Assembly (NCBI RefSeq): GCF_035083965.1
Contig: NC_089739.1
Coordinates: forward strand, 12,454,198-12,518,197
Direction of reading: 5' to 3'
Length of the DNA stretch: 64,000 bases
From: Branchiostoma lanceolatum
Lineage: Eukaryota > Chordata > Leptocardii > Amphioxiformes > Branchiostomatidae
Below the pieces are notes generated by a model. The model did no database searches. It was not told the origin of the DNA and saw only the letters and a program-made list of their open reading frames with translations. Made by a program: the position numbers and the translations under genes. Positions 35,626-50,691 of this stretch are shown here, piece by piece (the first letter of the stretch is position 1; every line of letters starts with the position of its first letter).

Positions 35626-36287
35626 GGTCTCGGACCGGAGTTTTTTTGCGATTTCGTATGTAGGCCGACAACCTCAGGTCGACGGGCTACAATTCCGCCG
35701 AGAAAAGTAGGACGGAAAATGTAATCACATGGTCGAAAAGCGGTTTTCTGCTGTTTTCCGATGTATTTATCGGTATTGTCCATTGTCCCTTTATTTTGGG
35801 TAGAAACCATAGTAAAATGTAAATTTGGCATCCGAAAATTATCATTTTTTTACACTTTTTTGATCGAACCTGCTCGGAAAAAACGAGTTTTCCTGGGGTC
35901 ACGGCATATATGCTGAGAAAGCTTAGTAAATGGTGTCTCTAAAAAATGAAAAAAATAAAAAAGTCATGTGATAACTTTTTCGCAATCTCCGATGACGCAA
36001 ATTCGGTGAAAATGCATTAAAAACGATGCTATTTGGGTCATCAGGCAAGAAAACCGCATCACCGTTCCCGCGGACTAATACAAAAAAGGCTTCGATAGCG
36101 AACCAACTGCACCGCGCCCAAAAATACTACAACTCACGGGCTTTTCAGAAGATTCAAAATATTCATACACAGCTAAAACCATCACCAAGCAATCTCGGGC
36201 AGAAATCAGGGTGACGACCACGCACTTCCGGCAGATTACCGGGTCATGACCCAACCCCCGGTCACAATTGAACTCCGACCCGGAACC
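35626..36287 (+). mobile_element. X copy 3
   Basis: 662 bp, TTAA on both sides, same orientation as all other X copies. Confidence 0.75.
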
Positions 36288-39200
36288 TTAAGAAACATAT
36301 TATGTCTTAAAATTTGTTCAAAATTTTCAGAAAAGTTATATCCACCATATATCCAAATTTGGCGTATCTGCGACTATCACTTTTCCCGCAGCAGGGGTTT
36401 AAAGTCATGTGAAAAACACTGTGTTTTGAGGCTATTTTGCCAACGTGCAGGCCTTAACAACGTTACAGTAGGGAAATTGATACAAACATCATTTTTCAGG
36501 ACATCGCTTTTCAAAAAACAGGTAAAACGGGATGGAGAGCCTGCTCATGCCCTTGGCTTGGACATTATGCGGACTTTCCGTCGTTTCGGTGCTGCATATT
36601 GGCAGAAAAGCCTCTTTAAGAGTTGGCGTCGGTGACGTCACGCAGTGACGTCATGGTTCTCGAGGAAAACAGCAGGGGGTCGCGTTTTAAGTTCGTAGCT
36701 TTTAACTGAAACGAAGAATATGTCAAATTTTGGTATAGACTGGTAGACCACGGGTCACACATTCCGAATCAAACGCGTCCGACATCAAATTCTTCACTAC
36801 TTCGCCGTAAAGGCCCCTTAAGCAGCACAATGCTCCGTAAATGTGTAAAAGAATGCATTCTGACACAGTCCAAAGCGCAACCTGGAGCATATCATCAGAG
36901 CTAGAAGCGGGCAGTTTAAATAAGTGCGTCCGAGATGTGTAGCGCGCCTAGTAGGCTGTCTCTTCACACCATCAAAAGAAGAAAAGATCGCGACGTTAAG
37001 GAGCGATGAACCAAAAGTCAGAAAACCAAGTTTCGCCTTAAGAAGGCTTAAAGCACTTAGATTTTAGCTTAATTCACCCATTTAAGTCATCATAAAGGCG
37101 GGGCATCGCGAAAATCATACCGAAGGTCAAGTTGAGACATGGGCTTCCATCAAATGACGTAGTCAGTGAATTCCTTTTAAAAATGGTTTGGCGGCCAGAA
37201 ATGATTAAAGATGGCCGTATTTGAGGTTTGGGGGGGGGGGGCACATGGGGGAGGGGGGCGCCAAGCACCTGTCCATGGATATATCGAATTTAAAAGAGAA
37301 AAAAGGGCAAACTTCGGGGTTTTTTCAAACAAACTTACAGATTTTGATAAAAGCTTTCGAATGCGTCGAAATAACGTCATCTATGACGTCATCGACGTAG
37401 CCGCTGCCGTCCTTTTAAGAAACATATTATGTCTTAAAATTTGTTCAAAATTTTCAGAAAAGTTATATCCACCATATATCCAAATTTGGCGTATCTGCGA
37501 CTATCACTTTTCCCGCAGCAGGGGTTTAAAGTCATGTGAAAAACACTGTGTTTTGAGGCTATTTTGCCAACGTGCAGGCCTTAACAACGTTACAGTAGGG
37601 AAATTGATACAAACATCATTTTTCAGGACATCGCTTTTCAAAAAACAGGTAAAACGGGATGGAGAGCCTGCTCATGCCCTTGGCTTGGACATTATGCGGA
37701 CTTTCCGTCGTTTCGGTGCTGCATATTGGCAGAAAAGCCTCTTTAAGAGTTGGCGTCGGTGACGTCACGCAGTGACGTCATGGTTCTCGAGGAAAACAGC
37801 AGGGGGTCGCGTTTTAAGTTCGTAGCTTTTAACTGAAACGAAGAATATGTCAAATTTTGGTATAGACTGGTAGACCACGGGTCACACATTCCGAATCAAA
37901 CGCGTCCGACATCAAATTCTTCACTACTTCGCCGTAAAGGCCCCTTAAGCAGCACAATGCTCCGTAAATGTGTAAAAGAATGCATTCTGACACAGTCCAA
38001 AGCGCAACCTGGAGCATATCATCAGAGCTAGAAGCGGGCAGTTTAAATAAGTGCGTCCGAGATGTGTAGCGCGCCTAGTAGGCTGTCTCTTCACACCATC
38101 AAAAGAAGAAAAGATCGCGACGTTAAGGAGCGATGAACCAAAAGTCAGAAAACCAAGTTTCGCCTTAAGAAGGCTTAAAGCACTTAGATTTTAGCTTAAT
38201 TCACCCATTTTAGTCATCATAAAGGCGGGGCATCGCGAAAATCATACCGAAGGTCAAGTTGAGACATGGGCTTCCATCAAATGACGTAGTCAGTGAATTC
38301 CTTTTAAAAATGGTTTGGCGGCCAGAAATGATTAAAGATGGCCGTATTTGAGGTTTGGGGGGGGGGGGGGCACATGGGGGAGGGGGGCGCCAAGCACCTG
38401 TCCATGGATATATCGAATTTAAAAGAGAAAAAAGGGCAAACTTCGGGGTTTTTTCAAACAAACTTACAGATTTTGATAAAAGCTTTCGAATGCGTCGAAA
38501 TAACGTCATCTATGACGTCATCGACGTAGCCGCTGCCGTCCTTTTAAGAAACATATTATGTCTTAAAATTTGTTCAAAATTTTCAGAAAAGTTATATCCA
38601 CCATATATCCAAATTTGGCGTATCTGCGACTATCACTTTTCCCGCAGCAGGGGTTTAAAGTCATGTGAAAAACACTGTGTTTTGAGGCTATTTTGCCAAC
38701 GTGCAGGCCTTAACAACGTTACAGTAGGGAAATTGATACAAACATCATTTTTCAGGACATCGCTTTTCAAAAAACAGGTAAAACGGGATGGAGAGCCTGC
38801 TCATGCCCTTGGCTTGGACATTATGCGGACTTTCCGTCGTTTCGGTGCTGCATATTGGCAGAAAAGCCTCTTTAAGAGTTGGCGTCGGTGACGTCACGCA
38901 GTGACGTCATGGTTCTCGAGGAAAACAGCAGGGGGTCGCGTTTTAAGTTCGTAGCTTTTAACTGAAACGAAGAATATGTCAAATTTTGGTATAGACTGGT
39001 AGACCACGGGTCACACATTCCGAATCAAACGCGTCCGACATCAAATTCTTCACTACTTCGCCGTAAAGGCCCCTTAAGCAGCACAATGCTCCGTAAATGT
39101 GTAAAAGAATGCATTCTGACACAGTCCAAAGCGCAACCTGGAGCATATCATCAGAGCTAGAAGCGGGCAGTTTAAATAAGTGCGTCCGAGATGTGTAGCG

Positions 39201-42200
39201 CGCCTAGTAGGCTGTCTCTTCACACCATCAAAAGAAGAAAAGATCGCGACGTTAAGGAGCGATGAACCAAAAGTCAGAAAACCAAGTTTCGCCTTAAGAA
39301 GGCTTAAAGCACTTAGATTTTAGCTTAATTCACCCATTTAAGTCATCATAAAGGCGGGGCATCGCGAAAATCATACCGAAGGTCAAGTTGAGACATGGGC
39401 TTCCATCAAATGACGTAGTCAGTGAATTCCTTTTAAAAATGGTTTGGCGGCCAGAAATGATTAAAGATGGCCGTATTTGAGGTTTGGGGGGGGGGGGCAC
39501 ATGGGGGAGGGGGGCGCCAAGCACCTGTCCATGGATATATCGAATTTAAAAGAGAAAAAAGGGCAAACTTCGGGGTTTTTTCAAACAAACTTACAGATTT
39601 TGATAAAAGCTTTCGAATGCGTCGAAATAACGTCATCTATGACGTCATCGACGTAGCCGCTGCCGTCCTTTTAAGAAACATATTATGTCTTAAAATTTGT
39701 TCAAAATTTTCAGAAAAGTTATATCCACCATATATCCAAATTTGGCGTATCTGCGACTATCACTTTTCCCGCAGCAGGGGTTTAAAGTCATGTGAAAAAC
39801 ACTGTGTTTTGAGGCTATTTTGCCAACGTGCAGGCCTTAACAACGTTACAGTAGGGAAATTGATACAAACATCATTTTTCAGGACATCGCTTTTCAAAAA
39901 ACAGGTAAAACGGGATGGAGAGCCTGCTCATGCCCTTGGCTTGGACATTATGCGGACTTTCCGTCGTTTCGGTGCTGCATATTGGCAGAAAAGCCTCTTT
40001 AAGAGTTGGCGTCGGTGACGTCACGCAGTGACGTCATGGTTCTCGAGGAAAACAGCAGGGGGTCGCGTTTTAAGTTCGTAGCTTTTAACTGAAACGAAGA
40101 ATATGTCAAATTTTGGTATAGACTGGTAGACCACGGGTCACACATTCCGAATCAAACGCGTCCGACATCAAATTCTTCACTACTTCGCCGTAAAGGCCCC
40201 TTAAGCAGCACAATGCTCCGTAAATGTGTAAAAGAATGCATTCTGACACAGTCCAAAGCGCAACCTGGAGCATATCATCAGAGCTAGAAGCGGGCAGTTT
40301 AAATAAGTGCGTCCGAGATGTGTAGCGCGCCTAGTAGGCTGTCTCTTCACACCATCAAAAGAAGAAAAGATCGCGACGTTAAGGAGCGATGAACCAAAAG
40401 TCAGAAAACCAAGTTTCGCCTTAAGAAGGCTTAAAGCACTTAGATTTTAGCTTAATTCACCCATTTTAGTCATCATAAAGGCGGGGCATCGCGAAAATCA
40501 TACCGAAGGTCAAGTTGAGACATGGGCTTCCATCAAATGACGTAGTCAGTGAATTCCTTTTAAAAATGGTTTGGCGGCCAGAAATGATTAAAGATGGCCG
40601 TATTTGAGGTTTGGGGGGGGGGGGGCACATGGGGGAGGGGGGCGCCAAGCACCTGTCCATGGATATATCGAATTTAAAAGAGAAAAAAGGGCAAACTTCG
40701 GGGTTTTTTCAAACAAACTTACAGATTTTGATAAAAGCTTTCGAATGCGTCGAAATAACGTCATCTATGACGTCATCGACGTAGCCGCTGCCGTCCTTTT
40801 AAGAAACATATTATGTCTTAAAATTTGTTCAAAATTTTCAGAAAAGTTATATCCACCATATATCCAAATTTGGCGTATCTGCGACTATCACTTTTCCCGC
40901 AGCAGGGGTTTAAAGTCATGTGAAAAACACTGTGTTTTGAGGCTATTTTGCCAACGTGCAGGCCTTAACAACGTTACAGTAGGGAAATTGATACAAACAT
41001 CATTTTTCAGGACATCGCTTTTCAAAAAACAGGTAAAACGGGATGGAGAGCCTGCTCATGCCCTTGGCTTGGACATTATGCGGACTTTCCGTCGTTTCGG
41101 TGCTGCATATTGGCAGAAAAGCCTCTTTAAGAGTTGGCGTCGGTGACGTCACGCAGTGACGTCATGGTTCTCGAGGAAAACAGCAGGGGGTCGCGTTTTA
41201 AGTTCGTAGCTTTTAACTGAAACGAAGAATATGTCAAATTTTGGTATAGACTGGTAGACCACGGGTCACACATTCCGAATCAAACGCGTCCGACATCAAA
41301 TTCTTCACTACTTCGCCGTAAAGGCCCCTTAAGCAGCACAATGCTCCGTAAATGTGTAAAAGAATGCATTCTGACACAGTCCAAAGCGCAACCTGGAGCA
41401 TATCATCAGAGCTAGAAGCGGGCAGTTTAAATAAGTGCGTCCGAGATGTGTAGCGCGCCTAGTAGGCTGTCTCTTCACACCATCAAAAGAAGAAAAGATC
41501 GCGACGTTAAGGAGCGATGAACCAAAAGTCAGAAAACCAAGTTTCGCCTTAAGAAGGCTTAAAGCACTTAGATTTTAGCTTAATTCACCCATTTAAGTCA
41601 TCATAAAGGCGGGGCATCGCGAAAATCATACCGAAGGTCAAGTTGAGACATGGGCTTCCATCAAATGACGTAGTCAGTGAATTCCTTTTAAAAATGGTTT
41701 GGCGGCCAGAAATGATTAAAGATGGCCGTATTTGAGGTTTGGGGGGGGGGGGCACATGGGGGAGGGGGGCGCCAAGCACCTGTCCATGGATATATCGAAT
41801 TTAAAAGAGAAAAAAGGGCAAACTTCGGGGTTTTTTCAAACAAACTTACAGATTTTGATAAAAGCTTTCGAATGCGTCGAAATAACGTCATCTATGACGT
41901 CATCGACGTAGCCGCTGCCGTCCTTTTAAGAAACATATTATGTCTTAAAATTTGTTCAAAATTTTCAGAAAAGTTATATCCACCATATATCCAAATTTGG
42001 CGTATCTGCGACTATCACTTTTCCCGCAGCAGGGGTTTAAAGTCATGTGAAAAACACTGTGTTTTGAGGCTATTTTGCCAACGTGCAGGCCTTAACAACG
42101 TTACAGTAGGGAAATTGATACAAACATCATTTTTCAGGACATCGCTTTTCAAAAAACAGGTAAAACGGGATGGAGAGCCTGCTCATGCCCTTGGCTTGGA

Positions 42201-43058
42201 CATTATGCGGACTTTCCGTCGTTTCGGTGCTGCATATTGGCAGAAAAGCCTCTTTAAGAGTTGGCGTCGGTGACGTCACGCAGTGACGTCATGGTTCTCG
42301 AGGAAAACAGCAGGGGGTCGCGTTTTAAGTTCGTAGCTTTTAACTGAAACGAAGAATATGTCAAATTTTGGTATAGACTGGTAGACCACGGGTCACACAT
42401 TCCGAATCAAACGCGTCCGACATCAAATTCTTCACTACTTCGCCGTAAAGGCCCCTTAAGCAGCACAATGCTCCGTAAATGTGTAAAAGAATGCATTCTG
42501 ACACAGTCCAAAGCGCAACCTGGAGCATATCATCAGAGCTAGAAGCGGGCAGTTTAAATAAGTGCGTCCGAGATGTGTAGCGCGCCTAGTAGGCTGTCTC
42601 TTCACACCATCAAAAGAAGAAAAGATCGCGACGTTAAGGAGCGATGAACCAAAAGTCAGAAAACCAAGTTTCGCCTTAAGAAGGCTTAAAGCACTTAGAT
42701 TTTAGCTTAATTCACCCATTTAAGTCATCATAAAGGCGGGGCATCGCGAAAATCATACCGAAGGTCAAGTTGAGACATGGGCTTCCATCAAATGACGTAG
42801 TCAGTGAATTCCTTTTAAAAATGGTTTGGCGGCCAGAAATGATTAAAGATGGCCGTATTTGAGGTTTGGGGGGGGGGGGGGCACATGGGGGAGGGGGGCG
42901 CCAAGCACCTGTCCATGGATATATCGAATTTAAAAGAGAAAAAAGGGCAAACTTCGGGGTTTTTTCAAACAAACTTACAGATTTTGATAAAAGCTTTCGA
43001 ATGCGTCGAAATAACGTCATCTATGACGTCATCGACGTAGCCGCTGCCGTCCTTTTAA
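36288..43058 (+). repeat. Y units 7-12
   Basis: Six Y units. Diagnostic site A, T, A, T, A, A; G runs 12, 14, 12, 13, 12, 14. An alternating two-unit pattern is visible. Confidence 0.9.
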
Positions 43059-43720
43059 GGTCTCGGACCGGAGTTTTTTTGCGATTTCGTATGTAGGCCG
43101 ACAACCTCAGGTCGACGGGCTACAATTCCGCCGAGAAAAGTAGGACGGAAAATGTAATCACATGGTCGAAAAGCGGTTTTCTGCTGTTTTCCGATGTATT
43201 TATCGGTATTGTCCATTGTCCCTTTATTTTGGGTAGAAACCATAGTAAAATGTAAATTTGGCATCCGAAAATTATCATTTTTTTACACTTTTTTGATCGA
43301 ACCTGCTCGGAAAAAACGAGTTTTCCTGGGGTCACGGCATATATGCTGAGAAAGCTTAGTAAATGGTGTCTCTAAAAAATGAAAAAAATAAAAAAGTCAT
43401 GTGATAACTTTTTCGCAATCTCCGATGACGCAAATTCGGTGAAAATGCATTAAAAACGATGCTATTTGGGTCATCAGGCAAGAAAACCGCATCACCGTTC
43501 CCGCGGACTAATACAAAAAAGGCTTCGATAGCGAACCAACTGCACCACGCCCAAAAATACTACAACTCACGGGCTTTTCAGAAGATTCAAAATATTCATA
43601 CACAGCTAAAACCATCACCAAGCAATCTCGGGCAGAAATCAGGGTGACGACCACGCACTTCCGGCAGATTACCGGGTCATGACCCAACCCCCGGTCACAA
43701 TTGAACTCCGACCCGGAACC
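43059..43720 (+). mobile_element. X copy 4
   Basis: 662 bp, TTAA on both sides. Private A at 43547. Confidence 0.75.
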
Positions 43721-46700
43721 TTAAGAAACATATTATGTCTTAAAATTTGTTCAAAATTTTCAGAAAAGTTATATCCACCATATATCCAAATTTGGCGTAT
43801 CTGCGACTATCACTTTTCCCGCAGCAGGGGTTTAAAGTCATGTGAAAAACACTGTGTTTTGAGGCTATTTTGCCAACGTGCAGGCCTTAACAACGTTACA
43901 GTAGGGAAATTGATACAAACATCATTTTTCAGGACATCGCTTTTCAAAAAACAGGTAAAACGGGATGGAGAGCCTGCTCATGCCCTTGGCTTGGACATTA
44001 TGCGGACTTTCCGTCGTTTCGGTGCTGCATATTGGCAGAAAAGCCTCTTTAAGAGTTGGCGTCGGTGACGTCACGCAGTGACGTCATGGTTCTCGAGGAA
44101 AACAGCAGGGGGTCGCGTTTTAAGTTCGTAGCTTTTAACTGAAACGAAGAATATGTCAAATTTTGGTATAGACTGGTAGACCACGGGTCACACATTCCGA
44201 ATCAAACGCGTCCGACATCAAATTCTTCACTACTTCGCCGTAAAGGCCCCTTAAGCAGCACAATGCTCCGTAAATGTGTAAAAGAATGCATTCTGACACA
44301 GTCCAAAGCGCAACCTGGAGCATATCATCAGAGCTAGAAGCGGGCAGTTTAAATAAGTGCGTCCGAGATGTGTAGCGCGCCTAGTAGGCTGTCTCTTCAC
44401 ACCATCAAAAGAAGAAAAGATCGCGACGTTAAGGAGCGATGAACCAAAAGTCAGAAAACCAAGTTTCGCCTTAAGAAGGCTTAAAGCACTTAGATTTTAG
44501 CTTAATTCACCCATTTAAGTCATCATAAAGGCGGGGCATCGCGAAAATCATACCGAAGGTCAAGTTGAGACATGGGCTTCCATCAAATGACGTAGTCAGT
44601 GAATTCCTTTTAAAAATGGTTTGGCGGCCAGAAATGATTAAAGATGGCCGTATTTGAGGTTTGGGGGGGGGGGGCACATGGGGGAGGGGGGCGCCAAGCA
44701 CCTGTCCATGGATATATCGAATTTAAAAGAGAAAAAAGGGCAAACTTCGGGGTTTTTTCAAACAAACTTACAGATTTTGATAAAAGCTTTCGAATGCGTC
44801 GAAATAACGTCATCTATGACGTCATCGACGTAGCCGCTGCCGTCCTTTTAAGAAACATATTATGTCTTAAAATTTGTTCAAAATTTTCAGAAAAGTTATA
44901 TCCACCATATATCCAAATTTGGCGTATCTGCGACTATCACTTTTCCCGCAGCAGGGGTTTAAAGTCATGTGAAAAACACTGGGTTTTGAGGCTATTTTGC
45001 CAACGTGCAGGCCTTAACAACGTTACAGTAGGGAAATTGATACAAACATCATTTTTCAGGACATCGCTTTTCAAAAAACAGGTAAAACGGGATGGAGAGC
45101 CTGCTCATGCCCTTGGCTTGGACATTATGCGGACTTTCCGTCGTTTCGGTGCTGCATATTGGCAGAAAAGCCTCTTTAAGAGTTGGCGTCGGTGACGTCA
45201 CGCAGTGACGTCATGGTTCTCGAGGAAAACAGCAGGGGGTCGCGTTTTAAGTTCGTAGCTTTTAACTGAAACGAAGAATATGTCAAATTTTGGTATAGAC
45301 TGGTAGACCACGGGTCACACATTCCGAATCAAACGCGTCCGACATCAAATTCTTCACTACTTCGCCGTAAAGGCCCCTTAAGCAGCACAATGCTCCGTAA
45401 ATGTGTAAAAGAATGCATTCTGACACAGTCCAAAGCGCAACCTGGAGCATATCATCAGAGCTAGAAGCGGGCAGTTTAAATAAGTGCGTCCGAGATGTGT
45501 AGCGCGCCTAGTAGGCTGTCTCTTCACACCATCAAAAGAAGAAAAGATCGCGACGTTAAGGAGCGATGAACCAAAAGTCAGAAAACCAAGTTTCGCCTTA
45601 AGAAGGCTTAAAGCACTTAGATTTTAGCTTAATTCACCCATTTTAGTCATCATAAAGGCGGGGCATCGCGAAAATCATACCGAAGGTCAAGTTGAGACAT
45701 GGGCTTCCATCAAATGACGTAGTCAGTGAATTCCTTTTAAAAATGGTTTGGCGGCCAGAAATGATTAAAGATGGCCGTATTTGAGGTTTGGGGGGGGGGG
45801 GGCACATGGGGGAGGGGGGCGCCAAGCACCTGTCCATGGATATATCGAATTTAAAAGAGAAAAAAGGGCAAACTTCGGGGTTTTTTCAAACAAACTTACA
45901 GATTTTGATAAAAGCTTTCGAATGCGTCGAAATAACGTCATCTATGACGTCATCGACGTAGCCGCTGCCGTCCTTTTAAGAAACATATTATGTCTTAAAA
46001 TTTGTTCAAAATTTTCAGAAAAGTTATATCCACCATATATCCAAATTTGGCGTATCTGCGACTATCACTTTTCCCGCAGCAGGGGTTTAAAGTCATGTGA
46101 AAAACACTGTGTTTTGAGGCTATTTTGCCAACGTGCAGGCCTTAACAACGTTACAGTAGGGAAATTGATACAAACATCATTTTTCAGGACATCGCTTTTC
46201 AAAAAACAGGTAAAACGGGATGGAGAGCCTGCTCATGCCCTTGGCTTGGACATTATGCGGACTTTCCGTCGTTTCGGTGCTGCATATTGGCAGAAAAGCC
46301 TCTTTAAGAGTTGGCGTCGGTGACGTCACGCAGTGACGTCATGGTTCTCGAGGAAAACAGCAGGGGGTCGCGTTTTAAGTTCGTAGCTTTTAACTGAAAC
46401 GAAGAATATGTCAAATTTTGGTATAGACTGGTAGACCACGGGTCACACATTCCGAATCAAACGCGTCCGACATCAAATTCTTCACTACTTCGCCGTAAAG
46501 GCCCCTTAAGCAGCACAATGCTCCGTAAATGTGTAAAAGAATGCATTCTGACACAGTCCAAAGCGCAACCTGGAGCATATCATCAGAGCTAGAAGCGGGC
46601 AGTTTAAATAAGTGCGTCCGAGATGTGTAGCGCGCCTAGTAGGCTGTCTCTTCACACCATCAAAAGAAGAAAAGATCGCGACGTTAAGGAGCGATGAACC

Positions 46701-48234
46701 AAAAGTCAGAAAACCAAGTTTCGCCTTAAGAAGGCTTAAAGCACTTAGATTTTAGCTTAATTCACCCATTTAAGTCATCATAAAGGCGGGGCATCGCGAA
46801 AATCATACCGAAGGTCAAGTTGAGACATGGGCTTCCATCAAATGACGTAGTCAGTGAATTCCTTTTAAAAATGGTTTGGCGGCCAGAAATGATTAAAGAT
46901 GGCCGTATTTGAGGTTTGGGGGGGGGGGGCACATGGGGGAGGGGGGCGCCAAGCACCTGTCCATGGATATATCGAATTTAAAAGAGAAAAAAGGGCAAAC
47001 TTCGGGGTTTTTTCAAACAAACTTACAGATTTTGATAAAAGCTTTCGAATGCGTCGAAATAACGTCATCTATGACGTCATCGACGTAGCCGCTGCCGTCC
47101 TTTTAAGAAACATATTATGTCTTAAAATTTGTTCAAAATTTTCAGAAAAGTTATATCCACCATATATCCAAATTTGGCGTATCTGCGACTATCACTTTTC
47201 CCGCAGCAGGGGTTTAAAGTCATGTGAAAAACACTGTGTTTTGAGGCTATTTTGCCAACGTGCAGGCCTTAACAACGTTACAGTAGGGAAATTGATACAA
47301 ACATCATTTTTCAGGACATCGCTTTTCAAAAAACAGGTAAAACGGGATGGAGAGCCTGCTCATGCCCTTGGCTTGGACATTATGCGGACTTTCCGTCGTT
47401 TCGGTGCTGCATATTGGCAGAAAAGCCTCTTTAAGAGTTGGCGTCGGTGACGTCACGCAGTGACGTCATGGTTCTCGAGGAAAACAGCAGGGGGTCGCGT
47501 TTTAAGTTCGTAGCTTTTAACTGAAACGAAGAATATGTCAAATTTTGGTATAGACTGGTAGACCACGGGTCACACATTCCGAATCAAACGCGTCCGACAT
47601 CAAATTCTTCACTACTTCGCCGTAAAGGCCCCTTAAGCAGCACAATGCTCCGTAAATGTGTAAAAGAATGCATTCTGACACAGTCCAAAGCGCAACCTGG
47701 AGCATATCATCAGAGCTAGAAGCGGGCAGTTTAAATAAGTGCGTCCGAGATGTGTAGCGCGCCTAGTAGGCTGTCTCTTCACACCATCAAAAGAAGAAAA
47801 GATCGCGACGTTAAGGAGCGATGAACCAAAAGTCAGAAAACCAAGTTTCGCCTTAAGAAGGCTTAAAGCACTTAGATTTTAGCTTAATTCACCCATTTTA
47901 GTCATCATAAAGGCGGGGCATCGCGAAAATCATACCGAAGGTCAAGTTGAGACATGGGCTTCCATCAAATGACGTAGTCAGTGAATTCCTTTTAAAAATG
48001 GTTTGGCGGCCAGAAATGATTAAAGATGGCCGTATTTGAGGTTTGGGGGGGGGGGGGCACATGGGGGAGGGGGGCGCCAAGCACCTGTCCATGGATATAT
48101 CGAATTTAAAAGAGAAAAAAGGGCAAACTTCGGGGTTTTTTCAAACAAACTTACAGATTTTGATAAAAGCTTTCGAATGCGTCGAAATAACGTCATCTAT
48201 GACGTCATCGACGTAGCCGCTGCCGTCCTTTTAA
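43721..48234 (+). repeat. Y units 13-16
   Basis: Four Y units in two clean dimers: A, T, A, T with G runs 12, 13, 12, 13. Unit 14 has a private G at 44982. Confidence 0.9.
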
Positions 48235-48896
48235 GGTCTCGGACCGGAGTTTTTTTGCGATTTCGTATGTAGGCCGACAACCTCAGGTCGACGGGCTACA
48301 ATTCCGCCGAGAAAAGTAGGACGGAAAATGTAATCACATGGTCGAAAAGCGGTTTTCTGCTGTTTTCCGATGTATTTATCGGTATTGTCCATTGTCCCTT
48401 TATTTTGGGTAGAAACCATAGTAAAATGTAAATTTGGCATCCGAAAATTATCATTTTTTTACACTTTTTTGATCGAACCTGCTCGGAAAAAACGAGTTTT
48501 CCTGGGGTCACGGCATATATGCTGAGAAAGCTTAGTAAATGGTGTCTCTAAAAAATGAAAAAAATAAAAAAGTCATGTGATAACTTTTTCGCAATCTCCG
48601 ATGACGCAAATTCGGTGAAAATGCATTAAAAACGATGCTATTTGGGTCATCAGGCAAGAAAACCGCATCACCGTTCCCGCGGACTAATACAAAAAAGGCT
48701 TCGATAGCGAACCAACTGCACCGCGCCCAAAAATACTACAACTCACGGGCTTTTCAGAAGATTCAAAATATTCATACACAGCTAAAACCATCACCAAGCA
48801 ATCTCGGGCAGAAATCAGGGTGACGACCACGCACTTCCGGCAGATTACCGGGTCATGACCCAACCCCCGGTCACAATTGAACTCCGACCCGGAACC
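48235..48896 (+). mobile_element. X copy 5
   Basis: 662 bp, TTAA on both sides. Confidence 0.75.
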
Positions 48897-50029
48897 TTAA
48901 GAAACATATTATGTCTTAAAATTTGTTCAAAATTTTCAGAAAAGTTATATCCACCATATATCCAAATTTGGCGTATCTGCGACTATCACTTTTCCCGCAG
49001 CAGGGGTTTAAAGTCATGTGAAAAACACTGTGTTTTGAGGCTATTTTGCCAACGTGCAGGCCTTAACAACGTTACAGTAGGGAAATTGATACAAACATCA
49101 TTTTTCAGGACATCGCTTTTCAAAAAACAGGTAAAACGGGATGGAGAGCCTGCTCATGCCCTTGGCTTGGACATTATGCGGACTTTCCGTCGTTTCGGTG
49201 CTGCATATTGGCAGAAAAGCCTCTTTAAGAGTTGGCGTCGGTGACGTCACGCAGTGACGTCATGGTTCTCGAGGAAAACAGCAGGGGGTCGCGTTTTAAG
49301 TTCGTAGCTTTTAACTGAAACGAAGAATATGTCAAATTTTGGTATAGACTGGTAGACCACGGGTCACACATTCCGAATCAAACGCGTCCGACATCAAATT
49401 CTTCACTACTTCGCCGTAAAGGCCCCTTAAGCAGCACAATGCTCCGTAAATGTGTAAAAGAATGCATTCTGACACAGTCCAAAGCGCAACCTGGAGCATA
49501 TCATCAGAGCTAGAAGCGGGCAGTTTAAATAAGTGCGTCCGAGATGTGTAGCGCGCCTAGTAGGCTGTCTCTTCACACCATCAAAAGAAGAAAAGATCGC
49601 GACGTTAAGGAGCGATGAACCAAAAGTCAGAAAACCAAGTTTCGCCTTAAGAAGGCTTAAAGCACTTAGATTTTAGCTTAATTCACCCATTTAAGTCATC
49701 ATAAAGGCGGGGCATCGCGAAAATCATACCGAAGGTCAAGTTGAGACATGGGCTTCCATCAAATGACGTAGTCAGTGAATTCCTTTTAAAAATGGTTTGG
49801 CGGCCAGAAATGATTAAAGATGGCCGTATTTGAGGTTTGGGGGGGGGGGGGGCACATGGGGGAGGGGGGCGCCAAGCACCTGTCCATGGATATATCGAAT
49901 TTAAAAGAGAAAAAAGGGCAAACTTCGGGGTTTTTTCAAACAAACTTACAGATTTTGATAAAAGCTTTCGAATGCGTCGAAATAACGTCATCTATGACGT
50001 CATCGACGTAGCCGCTGCCGTCCTTTTAA
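48897..50029 (+). repeat. Y unit 17
   Basis: A single Y between two X copies. Diagnostic site A, G run 14. Confidence 0.9.
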
Positions 50030-50691
50030 GGTCTCGGACCGGAGTTTTTTTGCGATTTCGTATGTAGGCCGACAACCTCAGGTCGACGGGCTACAATTCC
50101 GCCGAGAAAAGTAGGACGGAAAATGTAATCACATGGTCGAAAAGCGGTTTTCTGCTGTTTTCCGATGTATTTATCGGTATTGTCCATTGTCCCTTTATTT
50201 TGGGTAGAAACCATAGTAAAATGTAAATTTGGCATCCGAAAATTATCATTTTTTTACACTTTTTTGATCGAACCTGCTCGGAAAAAACGAGTTTTCCTGG
50301 GGTCACGGCATATATGCTGAGAAAGCTTAGTAAATGGTGTCTCTAAAAAATGAAAAAAATAAAAAAGTCATGTGATAACTTTTTCGCAATCTCCGATGAC
50401 GCAAATTCGGTGAAAATGCATTAAAAACGATGCTATTTGGGTCATCAGGCAAGAAAACCGCATCACCGTTCCCGCGGACTAATACAAAAAAGGCTTCGAT
50501 AGCGAACCAACTGCACCGCGCCCAAAAATACTACAACTCACGGGCTTTTCAGAAGATTCAAAATATTCATACACAGCTAAAACCATCACCAAGCAATCTC
50601 GGGCAGAAATCAGGGTGACGACCACGCACTTCCGGCAGATTACCGGGTCATGACCCAACCCCCGGTCACAATTGAACTCCGACCCGGAACC
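50030..50691 (+). mobile_element. X copy 6
   Basis: 662 bp, TTAA on both sides. Confidence 0.75.
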
